This document shows, piece by piece, positions 51,857-61,791 of a stretch of DNA of 62,753 nt. Below the pieces are notes generated by a model. It worked only from the letters and a program-made list of their open reading frames with translations. It searched no databases and was not told the origin of the DNA. The stretch's first letter is position 1, and every line of letters starts with the position of its first letter. Made by a program: the position numbers and the translations under genes. Location: contig CAVIWF010000009.1 of assembly GCA_963646285.1 (NCBI GenBank), forward strand, positions 1 through 62,753, read 5' to 3'. Source of the DNA: CAKUFA01 sp963646285. Lineage in GTDB: Bacteria; Bacillota; Clostridia; Christensenellales; Aristaeellaceae.

Positions 51857-53371
51857 TTAGTGTTTCTTTTCCTCGGCAACAACCACCGGGTTCGGCTCTT
51901 CCTTGGCAGGTTCCTCTACCTTGGGAAGGGGAACTTCTCCAAGCAACCCACGATACAGTTCAATGTACCGCTTGGAGGAATGATCCCAGCTGTAGTCGCC
52001 GCTCATGCCACGATGCTGGAGCTTCGTCCACACATCCTTGTGCCCGGTGTAATAGTCCACTGCACGCTCGATGGTGTGGAGCATATCATGGGCGTTGTAG
52101 TTGAAGAAGGAGAAGCCGTTGCCATCCCCTGTGTACTCATTGTAGCTGAGCACAGTGTCACGCAGGCCGCCGGTTTCACGCACAATGGGCACTGTGCCGT
52201 ACCGCAGAGCGATCAACTGACTCAGGCCGCAAGGCTCAAACTGGCTGGGCATCAGGAACATGTCCACACCGGCGTAAATCTGATGTGCCAAAGCGTGATC
52301 CATGGTGAAGCGGGCGGCAACACGTCCCTTGTATTCGCCCTCTGCCCAGCTGAACAGATTCACATACCGGCTGTCGCCCATGCCGAGCACAACCAGCTGC
52401 ACATCCTTGCGCATAATGTCCGCAATCACGTAATCCACCAAGTCGAGACCCTTCTGATTGCTCAGGCGGCCTACCATGCCGATGATGGGCACGTTGGGAT
52501 CCACATTCAGTCCCAGACTTTCCTGCAGTGCCTTCTTGCAGGCTGCTTTGCCGCTTAGGTCATCTGCCGTATAGGTGGCAGCAATGCGCTTGTCCGTGGC
52601 GGGGTTGTAATCCACCATGTCGATGCCGTTCAGCACGCCGAAGACGCTGGCCTTCCGGGCACGAATCAGCCCATCCAGACGTTCGCCGTAGTAGGCCGTC
52701 TGAATCTCTTCCGCATAAGAAGGACTGACGGTGGTGATCACATCGGCATACACCAGAGCAGCCTTCAGGTAGTTGGCACAGCCGAAGCATTCCAGCTTGT
52801 CATCCGTCCACAGGCTGTCGCCCAAGCCCAGCACATCCTGCACTTCACGAATGCCGAAAATGCCCTGATACTGCAGGTTATGGATGGTGAACATGGTCTT
52901 CATCTTGGCAAAGAAGGGGAGGTGCGCATACTGAATCTTCAGCAGGGCAGGCACCATACCGCTTTGCCAATCGTGTGCGTGGATAACGTCAGGCTGGAAG
53001 TTCAGCAGGGGCAGAGCGTTCAGGGCGCCACGGCAGAAGAAGCCGAACCGCTCGTACTCGTCGCCGCCAAGACCGTAGATATAGGGGCGACCAAAATAGT
53101 ACTTGTTGTCCATGAAGTACCAGGTCACGCCGTCCTTTTCCAGCTTTTCAATGCCGCAGTACTGACGGCGCCAGCCCAGCTGCACCTCAAAGTCGCACAC
53201 GTGGGTCATTTTTTCCGTCCACTGGGCAGGAATGGCGGAGTACAGGGGCAGTATCACCCGCACATCATGCCCCTGTGCAGCCAGCACGGGAGCCAGTGCG
53301 CCTACAACGTCTGCCAATCCGCCGGTTTTGACAAAGGGGACACATTCGCTTGCCGTAAACAGGATCTTCAT
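51857..53371 (-). CDS. glgA: Glycogen synthase (ADP-glucose)
   Basis: This 504-residue GT5 enzyme elongates alpha-1,4-glucan from ADP-glucose. It begins ILFTASECVPFVKTGGLADV with the KTGGL substrate-binding motif. It also has HAHDWQSGMVPALL, NGIDMVDYNP and the C-terminal PSQFEPCGLSQL active-site region. An atypical Pro/Glu/Lys tail of about 27 residues ends EEKKH. The start is the ATG at 53371 behind GGAGG. It is the last gene of glgB-glgC-glgD-glgA. Confidence 0.95.
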   Translation of the reverse strand: MKILFTASECVPFVKTGGLADVVGALAPVLAAQGHDVRVILPLYSAIPAQWTEKMTHVCDFEVQLGWRRQYCGIEKLEKDGVTWYFMDNKYYFGRPYIYGLGGDEYERFGFFCRGALNALPLLNFQPDVIHAHDWQSGMVPALLKIQYAHLPFFAKMKTMFTIHNLQYQGIFGIREVQDVLGLGDSLWTDDKLECFGCANYLKAALVYADVITTVSPSYAEEIQTAYYGERLDGLIRARKASVFGVLNGIDMVDYNPATDKRIAATYTADDLSGKAACKKALQESLGLNVDPNVPIIGMVGRLSNQKGLDLVDYVIADIMRKDVQLVVLGMGDSRYVNLFSWAEGEYKGRVAARFTMDHALAHQIYAGVDMFLMPSQFEPCGLSQLIALRYGTVPIVRETGGLRDTVLSYNEYTGDGNGFSFFNYNAHDMLHTIERAVDYYTGHKDVWTKLQHRGMSGDYSWDHSSKRYIELYRGLLGEVPLPKVEEPAKEEPNPVVVAEEKKH

Positions 53372-53399
53372 TTTCTTATACCTCCAATTCTGAGGATGC

Positions 53400-54521
53400 T
53401 CAGATCACAACGTTCTTGGCAATCACAATGGGGTAAGCTTCCGGACCGATGAGCCGTGCGTTGCGCTTAATGACGGCCTGCTTGTCCAGAATGCAGTTTT
53501 CAATGTAGGCGCCGGAATGCACCTGACCATCCTGCATAATGACGCAGTTCTTCACATGGGCATCGGGAGCAATGCGCACACCACGGGACAGTACCGAGTT
53601 TTCTACCGTGCCTTCCACGATGCAGCCGTCTGCTACCAAAGAATTGCTGACCTGAGCATGGTCGCCGTACCGGGCAGGCATTTCGTCACGAACCTTGGTG
53701 TAGACGGGGTTGCCGTCACTGAAGAGCAGATGACGGGTCTCCGTATCCAGAATGTCCATGTTGAAGCGGAAATAGCTCTGCACAGAGTCAATGCGCCAGC
53801 AGGGGCCCGTGTACTCGTAGCTGCCCACACGGAGGGAATGCTCGTTCATCAGCCGCATGACCACATCCCGGGTAAAGTCGTGATAGCCATGGGCAACGCC
53901 CTTGTCCACCAGGGTACGGAGCAGCTCACGCTTGAGGATGAAAACATCCATACTGGTGCAGTCCAGGTTGGGATGGGTAGGCTCCACTTCAATATCCGTT
54001 ACGCTGCCATCCGCATCCACAGCCAGATAGCTGCCGTATTCATCCCGCTTCATGTCGGGATTGCGGGTGTACATGAGGGTAATGTCTGCGCCGCTTTCCA
54101 CATGGTGACGGGCAAAGGCATCCATGTCACAGGTGAAAATGGTATCAGCCCGGCACAGAATGACCCATTCCTGCTTGGAACGGCTCAAAAAGCTGCTGTT
54201 GGAGCGCAGAGCATCCAGTGCACCGGAGTATACGCCCACGTTTTCACGGGTGAGGAAGGGGGGCAGCACATACAGGCCGTCGTTCTTGCCGTGCAGATCC
54301 CATTCCTTGCCACTGCCCAGATGATCCATCAGACTGTGGTAGTTCTTCTGCATGATGACACCGACCTTTTTCATGCCGCTGTTCACCATGGAACTCATCA
54401 AAAAGTCAATCACACGATAGCGACCGGCAACAGGCAGTGCAGCGATAGCGCGGGTCATCGTCAATTCCCGCAGGCGGGCGTCACTGCCACCCGTATAGAT
54501 AACACCCATAACGTCTTTCAT
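53400..54521 (-). CDS. glgD: GlgD, regulatory-type subunit of glucose-1-phosphate adenylyltransferase
   Basis: This 373-residue nucleotidyltransferase-fold protein with a C-terminal left-handed beta-helix is paralogous to GlgC. Its catalytic N-terminal loop is degenerate (TGGSDARLRELT in place of GGQGSRLGVLT), which is diagnostic for the Firmicutes GlgD subunit that modulates GlgC. I start it at ATG 54521, 10 bases after AAAGG; a TTG three codons earlier is too close to that site. It lies between glgC and glgA. Confidence 0.93.
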   Translation of the reverse strand: MKDVMGVIYTGGSDARLRELTMTRAIAALPVAGRYRVIDFLMSSMVNSGMKKVGVIMQKNYHSLMDHLGSGKEWDLHGKNDGLYVLPPFLTRENVGVYSGALDALRSNSSFLSRSKQEWVILCRADTIFTCDMDAFARHHVESGADITLMYTRNPDMKRDEYGSYLAVDADGSVTDIEVEPTHPNLDCTSMDVFILKRELLRTLVDKGVAHGYHDFTRDVVMRLMNEHSLRVGSYEYTGPCWRIDSVQSYFRFNMDILDTETRHLLFSDGNPVYTKVRDEMPARYGDHAQVSNSLVADGCIVEGTVENSVLSRGVRIAPDAHVKNCVIMQDGQVHSGAYIENCILDKQAVIKRNARLIGPEAYPIVIAKNVVI

Positions 54522-54564
54522 TGTGTTCAATCCTTTCCCTGCTATGATGAAGATCCGAGCTTGA

Positions 54565-55749
54565 TCAGAAAGTGGTGGTTTCGTCTACCTGTACACCGGC
54601 AGCAACGGATACGCCGGCGGGGATGGTAACGTTCTGACCGACCACGGCAATGTTGCCTTCACTTTCGCCAACAAAAGCGCCTGCGCTGACCACAGCACCT
54701 TCAGCCACGATGGCACGGCGGATGACTGCGCCCCGGTGAATAACGGCACCGGGCATCACAACGCTGTCCGTAACGCTGGCACCTTCTTCTACCTTCACGC
54801 CTGCGAAAAGCACAGAGTGGGAAACGTTGCCATGGACTTCACAGCCTTCGGTAATCAGGCTGTCGCTGACCACGGCACCCTTGGCAATGTAGTGGGGCGG
54901 CATGGCGGGGTTTCTGGCGAAAATGCGCCACTTCTTGTCATGCAGATCGATGGGCATGGGGGTGGACAGCAGGTCCATGTTGGCTTCCCACAGGGACTCG
55001 ATGGTGCCTACGTCCTTCCAGTAGCCCTCGAAATTATAGGCCACCATGACCTGCTTATCATTAAGCATGGTCGGAATGATGTTCTTGCCGAAGTCGTTGC
55101 TGCTCTTCTTGTCGGCTTCATCACGGGTCAGATACTGGCGCAGCTTCTCCCAGGTGAAGATGTAAATGCCCATGGAAGCCTTGTTGCTCTTGGGGTTCTT
55201 GGGCTTTTCCTCAAACTCGGTGATGTTGTCGTCCGCATCTGTGTTCATGATGCCGAAGCGGCTGGCCTCTTCCCACGGCACTTCACGGACGGCAATGGTG
55301 GCATCTGCACCATGACGGATGTGGAAATCCAGCATGGCGTTGTAATCCATCTTGTAGATATGGTCACCGGAAAGAATAAGAACATAGTCGGGGTGGTACT
55401 GCTCAATGAATGCCATGTTCTGATAAATAGCATTGGCCGTACCGCGGTACCACTCACCGCTCTTTCCCTTCTGATAAGGGGGCAGCACGAAAACGCCGCC
55501 GTTGGAAAGATCCAGATCCCAGGGAGCACCGGAGCCGATGTAAGCATTCAGCTCAAGGGGCTGGTACTGGGTCAGAACACCAACGGTATCAATGCCGCTG
55601 TTGGTGCAGTTGCTCAGCGGAAAGTCAATGATACGGTACTTGCCGCCATAGGGCACAGCAGGCTTGGCCACATTCTTGGTCAGCACGCCCAGACGACTTC
55701 CCTGGCCACCAGCCAGAAGCATGGCAACGCAAGTCTTTTTTCTCATCAT
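54565..55749 (-). CDS. glgC: Glucose-1-phosphate adenylyltransferase catalytic subunit
   Basis: This 394-residue enzyme makes ADP-glucose from glucose-1-phosphate and ATP, the committed step of glycogen synthesis. The loop LLAGGQGSRLGVLTKNVAKP, then GKYRIIDFPLSNC, and LSGDHIYKMDY are intact. The C-terminal half is a beta-helix. AAAGGAG lies 12 bases before ATG 55749; a second ATG follows directly. Confidence 0.96.
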   Translation of the reverse strand: MMRKKTCVAMLLAGGQGSRLGVLTKNVAKPAVPYGGKYRIIDFPLSNCTNSGIDTVGVLTQYQPLELNAYIGSGAPWDLDLSNGGVFVLPPYQKGKSGEWYRGTANAIYQNMAFIEQYHPDYVLILSGDHIYKMDYNAMLDFHIRHGADATIAVREVPWEEASRFGIMNTDADDNITEFEEKPKNPKSNKASMGIYIFTWEKLRQYLTRDEADKKSSNDFGKNIIPTMLNDKQVMVAYNFEGYWKDVGTIESLWEANMDLLSTPMPIDLHDKKWRIFARNPAMPPHYIAKGAVVSDSLITEGCEVHGNVSHSVLFAGVKVEEGASVTDSVVMPGAVIHRGAVIRRAIVAEGAVVSAGAFVGESEGNIAVVGQNVTIPAGVSVAAGVQVDETTTF

Positions 55750-55812
55750 GGGGAGAACACACTCCTTTTAATGTGATAGCAGACAAATATGGATGCAATA
55801 TGCAAAGGCTTT

Positions 55813-57924
55813 TCAGCCGTTTTGCCGCTGTGGGGTAACGCTCTGTGCAGGAGCAGCCGGGCGATTGGGTGCAGTCAGTACATCCGTAACCGGCAGGTGT
55901 TCCAGCAGGGAATCAGGCAGCTTGTCGTACCGGAAATAGACGGTGGACAGGGGAGGAACGCAAATCTCCGTGGAGAAGGGGAAACTGTTCCACTTTTCTG
56001 CAGTTGCCTTGCACGTCCAGGCATTGTACTGATTGGAGCCGCCGTATTCCTTGCGATCGGTGTTGAAAATCTCCGTCAGCGTGCCGTTGTGGGGCAAACC
56101 GATGCGGTACACTGGATGGAAAGTGGGGGTAAAGTTGGTCACGCACAGCACCGCCTTGCCGCTTCGGTCTGTCCGCAGGAAGGCCACCACGCTGTTGTCG
56201 CAGTCGTTAACGGTGATCCACTGGAAGCCGTCCCAGCTGTCATCAATCTGATACAGCGCCGGCGTGGACTTGTACAGCTGATTCATGGCACGGACGCAGG
56301 CTTGCAGCTGGGGATGCCGGTCGTACATCAGCAGGAACCAGTCAAGCTGATCGCCGAACTTCCATTCAATAAACTGACCAAACTCGCTGCCCATGAACAG
56401 CAGCTTTTTGCCGGGATGGGCCATGGTGTACCCATACAGGGCACGAAGACTTGCAAACTTCTGCCAAATGTCCCCGGGCTGCTTATCCAGCATGGAATGC
56501 TTGCCGTGCACCACTTCGTCATGGGAGAAGGGAAGAATGTAGTTCTCCGAAAAGGCGTAGTAGAGGGAGAAGGTCAGCTTGTCATGGTGCCACTTGCGGT
56601 AAATGGGATCCAGCTTGATGTAGCTGAGAATGTCATTCATCCAGCCCATGTTCCACTTGAAGCCAAAACCCAGTCCGCCCACGGAAGCAGGCTTTGTGAC
56701 CATGGGGAAGGCGGTGGATTCCTCAGCAATGGTCATGGCGCCGGGGAAATCCCGGTAAATGACGGTGTTCATCTGCTGCAGGAAAGCAATAGCCTCCAGG
56801 TTTTCTCTTCCGCCGTTTTTGTTGGGGAGCCATTGACCGGCTTCACGGCAGAAGTCGTGGTACAGCATGGCAGATACCGCATCCACTCGAAGACCGTCGG
56901 CATGGTACCATTCCAGCCAGAAGCAGGCATTGCTCAGCAGGAAGGAACAAGCTTCGCCACGGGCAAAGTCGAACATGCAGGTTCCCCACTGCGCCATTTC
57001 ACCACGCCGGGGATCGGGATGCTCATAGCAGGCAGTGCCGTCGAACTGACGCAGGCCGATTTCGTCCCGGGGGAAGTGGGCGGGCACCCAGTCCAGAATA
57101 ACGCCGATCCCTGCCTGATGGCAGCGATCAATGAAGGCCATCAGTCCTTTAGGCGTGCCGTAACGGCTGGTGGCGGCATAGTACCCCGTGACCTGGTATC
57201 CCCAGGACATATCCAGGGGGTGCTCCATTACCGGCAGCAGCTCCACATGGGTATAGCCCATTTCCTGCACATAGGGAATCAGCTGGTCGGCAATTTCTTC
57301 ATAGGTCAGCATTTTCCCGGCTTCGCCGCTTTCGCTGCCTGCGCCGCCGGTGCCGGTTTTGCCGCTGCCGGCACGCTTCCAGGAGCCTAAATGCACTTCA
57401 TATACATTCATGGGACTGTGATAAGCATCCCATGCTGCACGCTGTTTCATCCATGCAGCATCTTTCCATGTATACCCGGAAAGATCACACAGCATGGAGG
57501 CTGTGTCAGGCCGAAGCTGCATTTGAAAGCCATAAGGATCGGCCTTCTCATGCCAGCTGCCATCCGAGCCTTGAATTGCATATTTATACGTCCGCAGCTT
57601 TTCTGCTGCATGTTCATATTGATAACGCTGAGGATCAGATGCTACAGTAAACTTTTCTGCCGGAACACGAACTTCCCAAATGCCGTCATATTGTTTCGTC
57701 ATGGGGCAGGCGATTTTGTCCCACTGACAAAACTCACCTACCAGGGAAACTTGCTTTGCATTGGGAGCCCACACGGCAAAGTGCCAATAAGATTTTCCGT
57801 CCTGCTCTACAGGGTGTGCACCGAGCATTTCATAAGCACGCCGGTTGCGACCTTGGTGGAAGCCTTCTCTGACTTCCCCGGTAGGAGCGACATAACGCAT
57901 GGCTGCACCCACTTTCAAATTCAT
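55813..57924 (-). CDS. glgB: 1,4-alpha-glucan branching enzyme
   Basis: This 703-residue GH13 enzyme makes alpha-1,6 branches in glycogen. An N-terminal CBM48 domain (WAPNAKQVSLVGEFCQW) precedes the barrel. Catalytic motifs are DWVPAHFP, DGLRVDAVSAMLY (nucleophile Asp), TIAEESTAFP (acid/base Glu) and FSHDEVVHGK. I start it at ATG 57924, because an in-frame ATG at 57993 lies in the -35 box of the promoter at 57966-57993. It is the first gene of the operon. glgP and debranching enzyme are not nearby. Confidence 0.94.
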   Translation of the reverse strand: MNLKVGAAMRYVAPTGEVREGFHQGRNRRAYEMLGAHPVEQDGKSYWHFAVWAPNAKQVSLVGEFCQWDKIACPMTKQYDGIWEVRVPAEKFTVASDPQRYQYEHAAEKLRTYKYAIQGSDGSWHEKADPYGFQMQLRPDTASMLCDLSGYTWKDAAWMKQRAAWDAYHSPMNVYEVHLGSWKRAGSGKTGTGGAGSESGEAGKMLTYEEIADQLIPYVQEMGYTHVELLPVMEHPLDMSWGYQVTGYYAATSRYGTPKGLMAFIDRCHQAGIGVILDWVPAHFPRDEIGLRQFDGTACYEHPDPRRGEMAQWGTCMFDFARGEACSFLLSNACFWLEWYHADGLRVDAVSAMLYHDFCREAGQWLPNKNGGRENLEAIAFLQQMNTVIYRDFPGAMTIAEESTAFPMVTKPASVGGLGFGFKWNMGWMNDILSYIKLDPIYRKWHHDKLTFSLYYAFSENYILPFSHDEVVHGKHSMLDKQPGDIWQKFASLRALYGYTMAHPGKKLLFMGSEFGQFIEWKFGDQLDWFLLMYDRHPQLQACVRAMNQLYKSTPALYQIDDSWDGFQWITVNDCDNSVVAFLRTDRSGKAVLCVTNFTPTFHPVYRIGLPHNGTLTEIFNTDRKEYGGSNQYNAWTCKATAEKWNSFPFSTEICVPPLSTVYFRYDKLPDSLLEHLPVTDVLTAPNRPAAPAQSVTPQRQNG

Positions 57925-57965
57925 GGAAGCATTCACCCATTGAAGGGATTTTCTTTCATGCTTAT

Positions 57966-57993
57966 TGTATACGATTTTATGCATTTTCGTCAA
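57966..57993 (-). promoter_or_regulatory. Promoter of the glgBCDA operon
   Basis: On the - strand, TTGACG (57993-57988) and TATACA (57971-57966) are 16 bp apart, about 42 bases upstream of glgB. Confidence 0.6.
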
Positions 57994-58224
57994 GGGAGTT
58001 ACGTAAATTTAGCAAAAACCTTTCAAAAAACAAATCTTTTTTGTTGCTTTTTACGTTGCAATCTGGGAAGATATTTTCACACCCTGTACAAATCAGCCCT
58101 GCACAGTGGAAACCAGCAGGGTGCGGTCAGGACTGTATACAAAAAACGAACTTCATGCATAAGTACGTTAAAAAGATAACAATATGATTCGAACACAAGA
58201 CTTTCCCGTTCGCTGTACAAACAA
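57994..58224. other. Non-coding interval upstream of glgB
   Basis: No gene is supported here. The interval is AT-rich near glgB. It contains a hairpin with CCCTGC (58097-58102) and GCAGGG (58116-58121) enclosing TGG-AAA-CCA. The 9-mer CTGTACAAA occurs at 58084 and again at 58213, which might be regulator-binding sites for glgB. Nothing else stands out. Confidence 0.4.
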
Positions 58225-58260
58225 AACCGGCAGGCACCTGTATCGGATGTCTGCCGGTTC
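58225..58260 (-). terminator. Terminator of the kinase-like gene
   Basis: AACCGGCAG (58225-58233) and CTGCCGGTT (58251-58259) form the stem; the - strand continues TTGTTTG. Confidence 0.75.
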
Positions 58261-58272
58261 TTCGGTTAGCTT

Positions 58273-59019
58273 TTACTCGTAATCCACCACGTCAGCCCAG
58301 CGGAGGAGGATTTCCTTCTCTTCCGGCTTGCCCTTAACGGACTGGCTGGCAGCAACGATGGGGATCCACTTCTGCACATACTGCTTGGCAGTATCGCTCT
58401 TCTTGCAGAACAGGTTCAGGTACTTTTCTGCACCCTCCGTATTGCCTGCAAGCCAGAACAGCAGGTAGGTACGTGCTGCATCGGCGGAAGCGTTGCCCTG
58501 GGTGGCATGGCTCCAGTCAATGATGTATGCCTTGTCTTCCGGGGTGATGATAATATTGGAAGGGTTAAAGTCGCCGTGACACACCTTGTGGTGCACAGGC
58601 ATGGCGGCCAACCGGGTATGCAGCTCATACCGTGCCGTTGCATCCAATGCAGACTGGCTGATCTTTTTCTGCATCTTTTCCGTCAGGGTGTTCAGCATGG
58701 GGCAGGTGTGACGATGCACCTCCAGCTGAAGATCCACAAAGCGCTCCAAATACTCATCGAACTTATCGGGATTTTCATCCATCAGCTGCTGAAGGGTTTT
58801 GCCGGGGATGTAGTCCGTTACAATGGCCCACTGACCGTCGAACTTGGTGACTTCCTCCAGCCGGGGGATGTTCAGCCCCGTCTCTTCTACACGCGCCTGA
58901 TTCAGCGCCTCGTTCAGGATGTCCGCCTTTTTCCCATCATGGAAGACCTTGATGACCAGGTCTCCATCACGGTAAATGGTCTTATTGTTGCGCAGGGCAA
59001 TGACTCGATCCAGTTTCAT
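58273..59019 (-). CDS. Aminoglycoside-phosphotransferase-fold kinase (TIGR02172-like)
   Basis: This 248-residue protein has the APH/choline-kinase fold. VIKVF carries the probable ATP-binding Lys, Brenner's motif is HGDFNPSN (148-155), and the Mg-binding motif is IIDW (166-169) with TQGNASADAARTYLL after it. This resembles the TIGR02172 group, whose substrate is unknown, rather than true aminoglycoside resistance enzymes, so a resistance role should not be assumed. AAGGAGG precedes ATG 59019. It has its own promoter and terminator and lies between glg and adhE. Confidence 0.85.
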   Translation of the reverse strand: MKLDRVIALRNNKTIYRDGDLVIKVFHDGKKADILNEALNQARVEETGLNIPRLEEVTKFDGQWAIVTDYIPGKTLQQLMDENPDKFDEYLERFVDLQLEVHRHTCPMLNTLTEKMQKKISQSALDATARYELHTRLAAMPVHHKVCHGDFNPSNIIITPEDKAYIIDWSHATQGNASADAARTYLLFWLAGNTEGAEKYLNLFCKKSDTAKQYVQKWIPIVAASQSVKGKPEEKEILLRWADVVDYE

Positions 59020-59051
59020 GACTCTTCCTCCTTATGAGATGTACATAAACG

Positions 59052-59079
59052 ATGTTATCTATCGTATTCATTCGTTCAA
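59052..59079 (-). promoter_or_regulatory. Promoter of the kinase-like gene
   Basis: On the - strand, TTGAAC (59079-59074) and TAACAT (59057-59052) are 16 bp apart, directly after the adhE stop. Confidence 0.5.
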
Positions 59080-59081
59080 GG

Positions 59082-61706
59082 TTATGGGTTTTCCTGCTTT
59101 TTCTCCTCACCATAGTAGGCATGCAGGTACATTTCCTTGATTTCACTCATCAGGGGATAACGGGGATTGGCACCGGTGCACTGGTCGTCGAAGGCCTGCT
59201 CGGTCATTTCATCCAGCGTGGCAAGGAACTTCTCCTCATCCACACCATACTCACGGATGGTATCCTTGATGCCGATTTGATGCTTCAATTCGTGGATGGC
59301 TGCAATCAGGCTGTCCAGCTTTTCCTGATCCGTCTTACCGGGCAGGTGCAGCGCTTCCGCCACTTCGGCATACCGGCGCAGGGTGTGGGGATGATCGTAC
59401 TGGGGGAAGGTACCCATCTTTGTGGGCACTTCGGCAGCGTTGAAGCGAAGCACCTCTTCCAGCAGCAGTGCGTTGGCAATGCCGTGAGGCAGGTGATGGA
59501 ATGCGCCCAGCTTGTGTGCCATGGAGTGGCACACGCCCAAGAAGGCGTTGGCGAAGGCCATACCAGCCATGGTGGCGGCGTTGGCCATCTTTTCACGGGC
59601 AACAGGATCATGAGGACCGTCATTGTACGCCCGGGGCAGATACTCGAAAATGGTCTGGCTGGCCTTAATGGCAAGACCATCGGTGAATTCCGTTGCCATC
59701 ATGGATGCATAGGCTTCCAGAGCATGCACCAGGGCATCAATGCCGGAGGCACTGGTCAACCCCTTGGGGGCATTCATCATCAGGTCTGCATCCACAATGG
59801 CCATGGTGGGCATCAGCTCATAGTCAGCCAGCGGATACTTGACGCCGGTGGTTTCATCGGTGATCACGGCGAAGGGGGTCACTTCGGAACCGGTACCGGC
59901 GGAAGTAGGCACTGCAATGAAGCAAGCCTTTTCGCCCATCTTGGGGAAGGTGTAGATACGCTTGCGAATATCGCAGAAGCGCATGGCCATATCCAGGAAG
60001 TCTACTTCGGGGTGCTCATACATCACCCACATAATCTTGCCGGCGTCCATGGCGGAACCGCCGCCCAGGGCGATGATGCAGTCCGGCTGGAAGGCAACCA
60101 TGGCCTTGGTGCCCTCTTTGGCGCAGGCCAAGGTAGGATCGGGGGCAACATCGAAGAAGGTGGTGTGCTGAATGCCCATTTCATCCAGCTTATCGGTAAT
60201 GGTCTTGGTGTAGCCGTTATGGTACAGGAAGGAGTCCGTTACAATGAAGCAGCGCTTCTTGCCCATCACATGCTTCAACTCATCCAGTGCCACCGGCAGG
60301 CAGCCCTTCTTGAGATAAACCTTTTGCGGTGCACGGAACCAGAGCATGTTCTCCCTCCTCTGGGCAACGGTCTTGATGTTCAGCAGATGCTTCACGGACA
60401 CGTTCTCACTCACGGAGTTGCCGCCCCAGGAACCGCAGCCCAGGGTCAGGGAAGGCGTGAGCTTGAAGTTGTACAGATCGCCGATACCGCCCTGAGAGGA
60501 AGGGGTGTTCACCAGAATGCGGCAGGTCTTCATCCGTGCAGCAAAGCGATCCACCAGATCCTGACGGTTGACCGCATCCAGATAAATGGAGGAGGTGTGG
60601 CCGTAGCCGCCGTCGGCAATCAGCTTCTCCGCCTTGTCGAAGGCATCGTCAATGTCCTTGGCACGGTACATGGCCAGCACGGGGGAAAGCTTCTCGTGAG
60701 CAAACTCTTCGCTCAAGTCCACGCTGGAAACCTCACCAATCAGAATCTTGGTGTCCTCCGGCACATCCACGCCAGCCAGCTTGGCAATGGTTGCAGCCTT
60801 CTGACCGACGATCTTGGCGTTCAGTGCGCCGTTGATCAGGATGGTCTTGCGAACCTTATTCAGCTCATCCTTCTTCAGGAAGTGGCAGCCACGGGCGGCA
60901 AATTCCTTCTTGACCTTGTCGTACACCTTGTCCAGCACGATGGTAGACTGTTCGGAGGCACAAATCATGCCGTTATCGAAGGTCTTGGAGTGGATGATGC
61001 TGTTGACGGCCAGCAGCACATCGGCACTTTCGTCAATGATGGCAGGGGTATTGCCGGCACCAACACCCACGGCAGGCTTGCCGGAGGAATAAGCGGCCTT
61101 CACCATGCCGGGACCGCCGGTGGCCAGGATGATGTCAGCTTCCTTCATGGCCATGTTGGTCAGCTCCAGGCTGGGCACATCGATCCAGCCGATGATGCCT
61201 TCAGGAGCGCCGGCAGCAACGGCAGCTTCCAGCACCACCTTGGCAGCGGCAATGGTGCAACCCTTGGCACGGGGATGGGGGCTGATGATGATGCCGTTGC
61301 GGGTTTTCAGGGCAAGCAAGGTCTTGAAAATCGCCGTAGAGGTGGGGTTGGTGGTAGGAATAACAGCCGCCACCACGCCGATAGGCTCGGCAATCTTCTC
61401 GATACCGTAGCTGTCATCTTTCTCAATGACGCCGCAGGTCTTGGTAAAACGGTAAGCGTTGTAAATGTACTCGGAAGCAAAGTGATTCTTGATCACCTTG
61501 TCTTCCACCACGCCCATGCCGGTTTCTTCCACGGCCAGCTTGGCCAGGGGGATCCGCATCTTATTGGCGGCAATGGCTGCTGCCTGGAAGATCTTGTCGA
61601 CCTGCTCCTGTGTATAAACAGCGTACTGCTTCTGCGCTGCACGCACCTTTGCCAGAACTTTTTCGAAGGATTCGACACTGTCCACAATAGGATAAGTGGT
61701 AGCCAT
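59082..61706 (-). CDS. adhE: Bifunctional acetaldehyde-CoA / alcohol dehydrogenase
   Basis: This 874-residue fusion reduces acetyl-CoA to ethanol with 2 NADH. The aldehyde dehydrogenase domain (about 1-440) has the catalytic Cys249 in NGMICASEQS. The iron-dependent alcohol dehydrogenase domain (about 455-874) has GGGSAMDAGK for nucleotide binding, and its metal-binding histidines lie in GVCHSMAHKLGAFHHLPHG and nearby. Length and domain order are those of spirosome-forming AdhE. AAGGAG precedes ATG 61706. A candidate Rex operator overlaps its promoter. Confidence 0.97.
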   Translation of the reverse strand: MATTYPIVDSVESFEKVLAKVRAAQKQYAVYTQEQVDKIFQAAAIAANKMRIPLAKLAVEETGMGVVEDKVIKNHFASEYIYNAYRFTKTCGVIEKDDSYGIEKIAEPIGVVAAVIPTTNPTSTAIFKTLLALKTRNGIIISPHPRAKGCTIAAAKVVLEAAVAAGAPEGIIGWIDVPSLELTNMAMKEADIILATGGPGMVKAAYSSGKPAVGVGAGNTPAIIDESADVLLAVNSIIHSKTFDNGMICASEQSTIVLDKVYDKVKKEFAARGCHFLKKDELNKVRKTILINGALNAKIVGQKAATIAKLAGVDVPEDTKILIGEVSSVDLSEEFAHEKLSPVLAMYRAKDIDDAFDKAEKLIADGGYGHTSSIYLDAVNRQDLVDRFAARMKTCRILVNTPSSQGGIGDLYNFKLTPSLTLGCGSWGGNSVSENVSVKHLLNIKTVAQRRENMLWFRAPQKVYLKKGCLPVALDELKHVMGKKRCFIVTDSFLYHNGYTKTITDKLDEMGIQHTTFFDVAPDPTLACAKEGTKAMVAFQPDCIIALGGGSAMDAGKIMWVMYEHPEVDFLDMAMRFCDIRKRIYTFPKMGEKACFIAVPTSAGTGSEVTPFAVITDETTGVKYPLADYELMPTMAIVDADLMMNAPKGLTSASGIDALVHALEAYASMMATEFTDGLAIKASQTIFEYLPRAYNDGPHDPVAREKMANAATMAGMAFANAFLGVCHSMAHKLGAFHHLPHGIANALLLEEVLRFNAAEVPTKMGTFPQYDHPHTLRRYAEVAEALHLPGKTDQEKLDSLIAAIHELKHQIGIKDTIREYGVDEEKFLATLDEMTEQAFDDQCTGANPRYPLMSEIKEMYLHAYYGEEKKQENP

Positions 61707-61773
61707 GTTGCACTCTCCTTACACGTCGTGCCGGATGAAACATCCGACGGTTTCCATCAGGCTTCTCCTGAAT

Positions 61774-61791
61774 TCGATAATAGTTTAACAA
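61774..61791. promoter_or_regulatory. Candidate Rex (NADH-sensing repressor) operator of adhE
   Basis: The - strand reads TTGTTAAACTATTATCGA, matching the clostridial Rex consensus TTGTTAAnnnnTTAACAA at 12 of 14 fixed positions (first half-site perfect, second 5 of 7). It overlaps the adhE -10 box. A further lone TTAACAA half-site is at 61829-61835. Rex control of adhE is well established in clostridia; here it is inferred. Confidence 0.5.

Noticed and set aside
57925..57993. Longer GlgB N-terminus from ATG 57993
   Set aside because: The extension would run through the -35 and -10 boxes of the glg promoter, so it would not be transcribed from that promoter.
57391..58179. 262-codon + strand frame running past the 5' end of glgB
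   Set aside because: Most of it is antisense to the glgB coding sequence and promoter; the remaining part is AT-rich non-coding sequence, and there is no ribosome-binding site or family resemblance.
58273..59019. Calling the APH-fold kinase an aminoglycoside resistance gene
   Set aside because: Only the generic kinase motifs are present; the pattern around HGD and IDW fits the TIGR02172-like group of unknown substrate.
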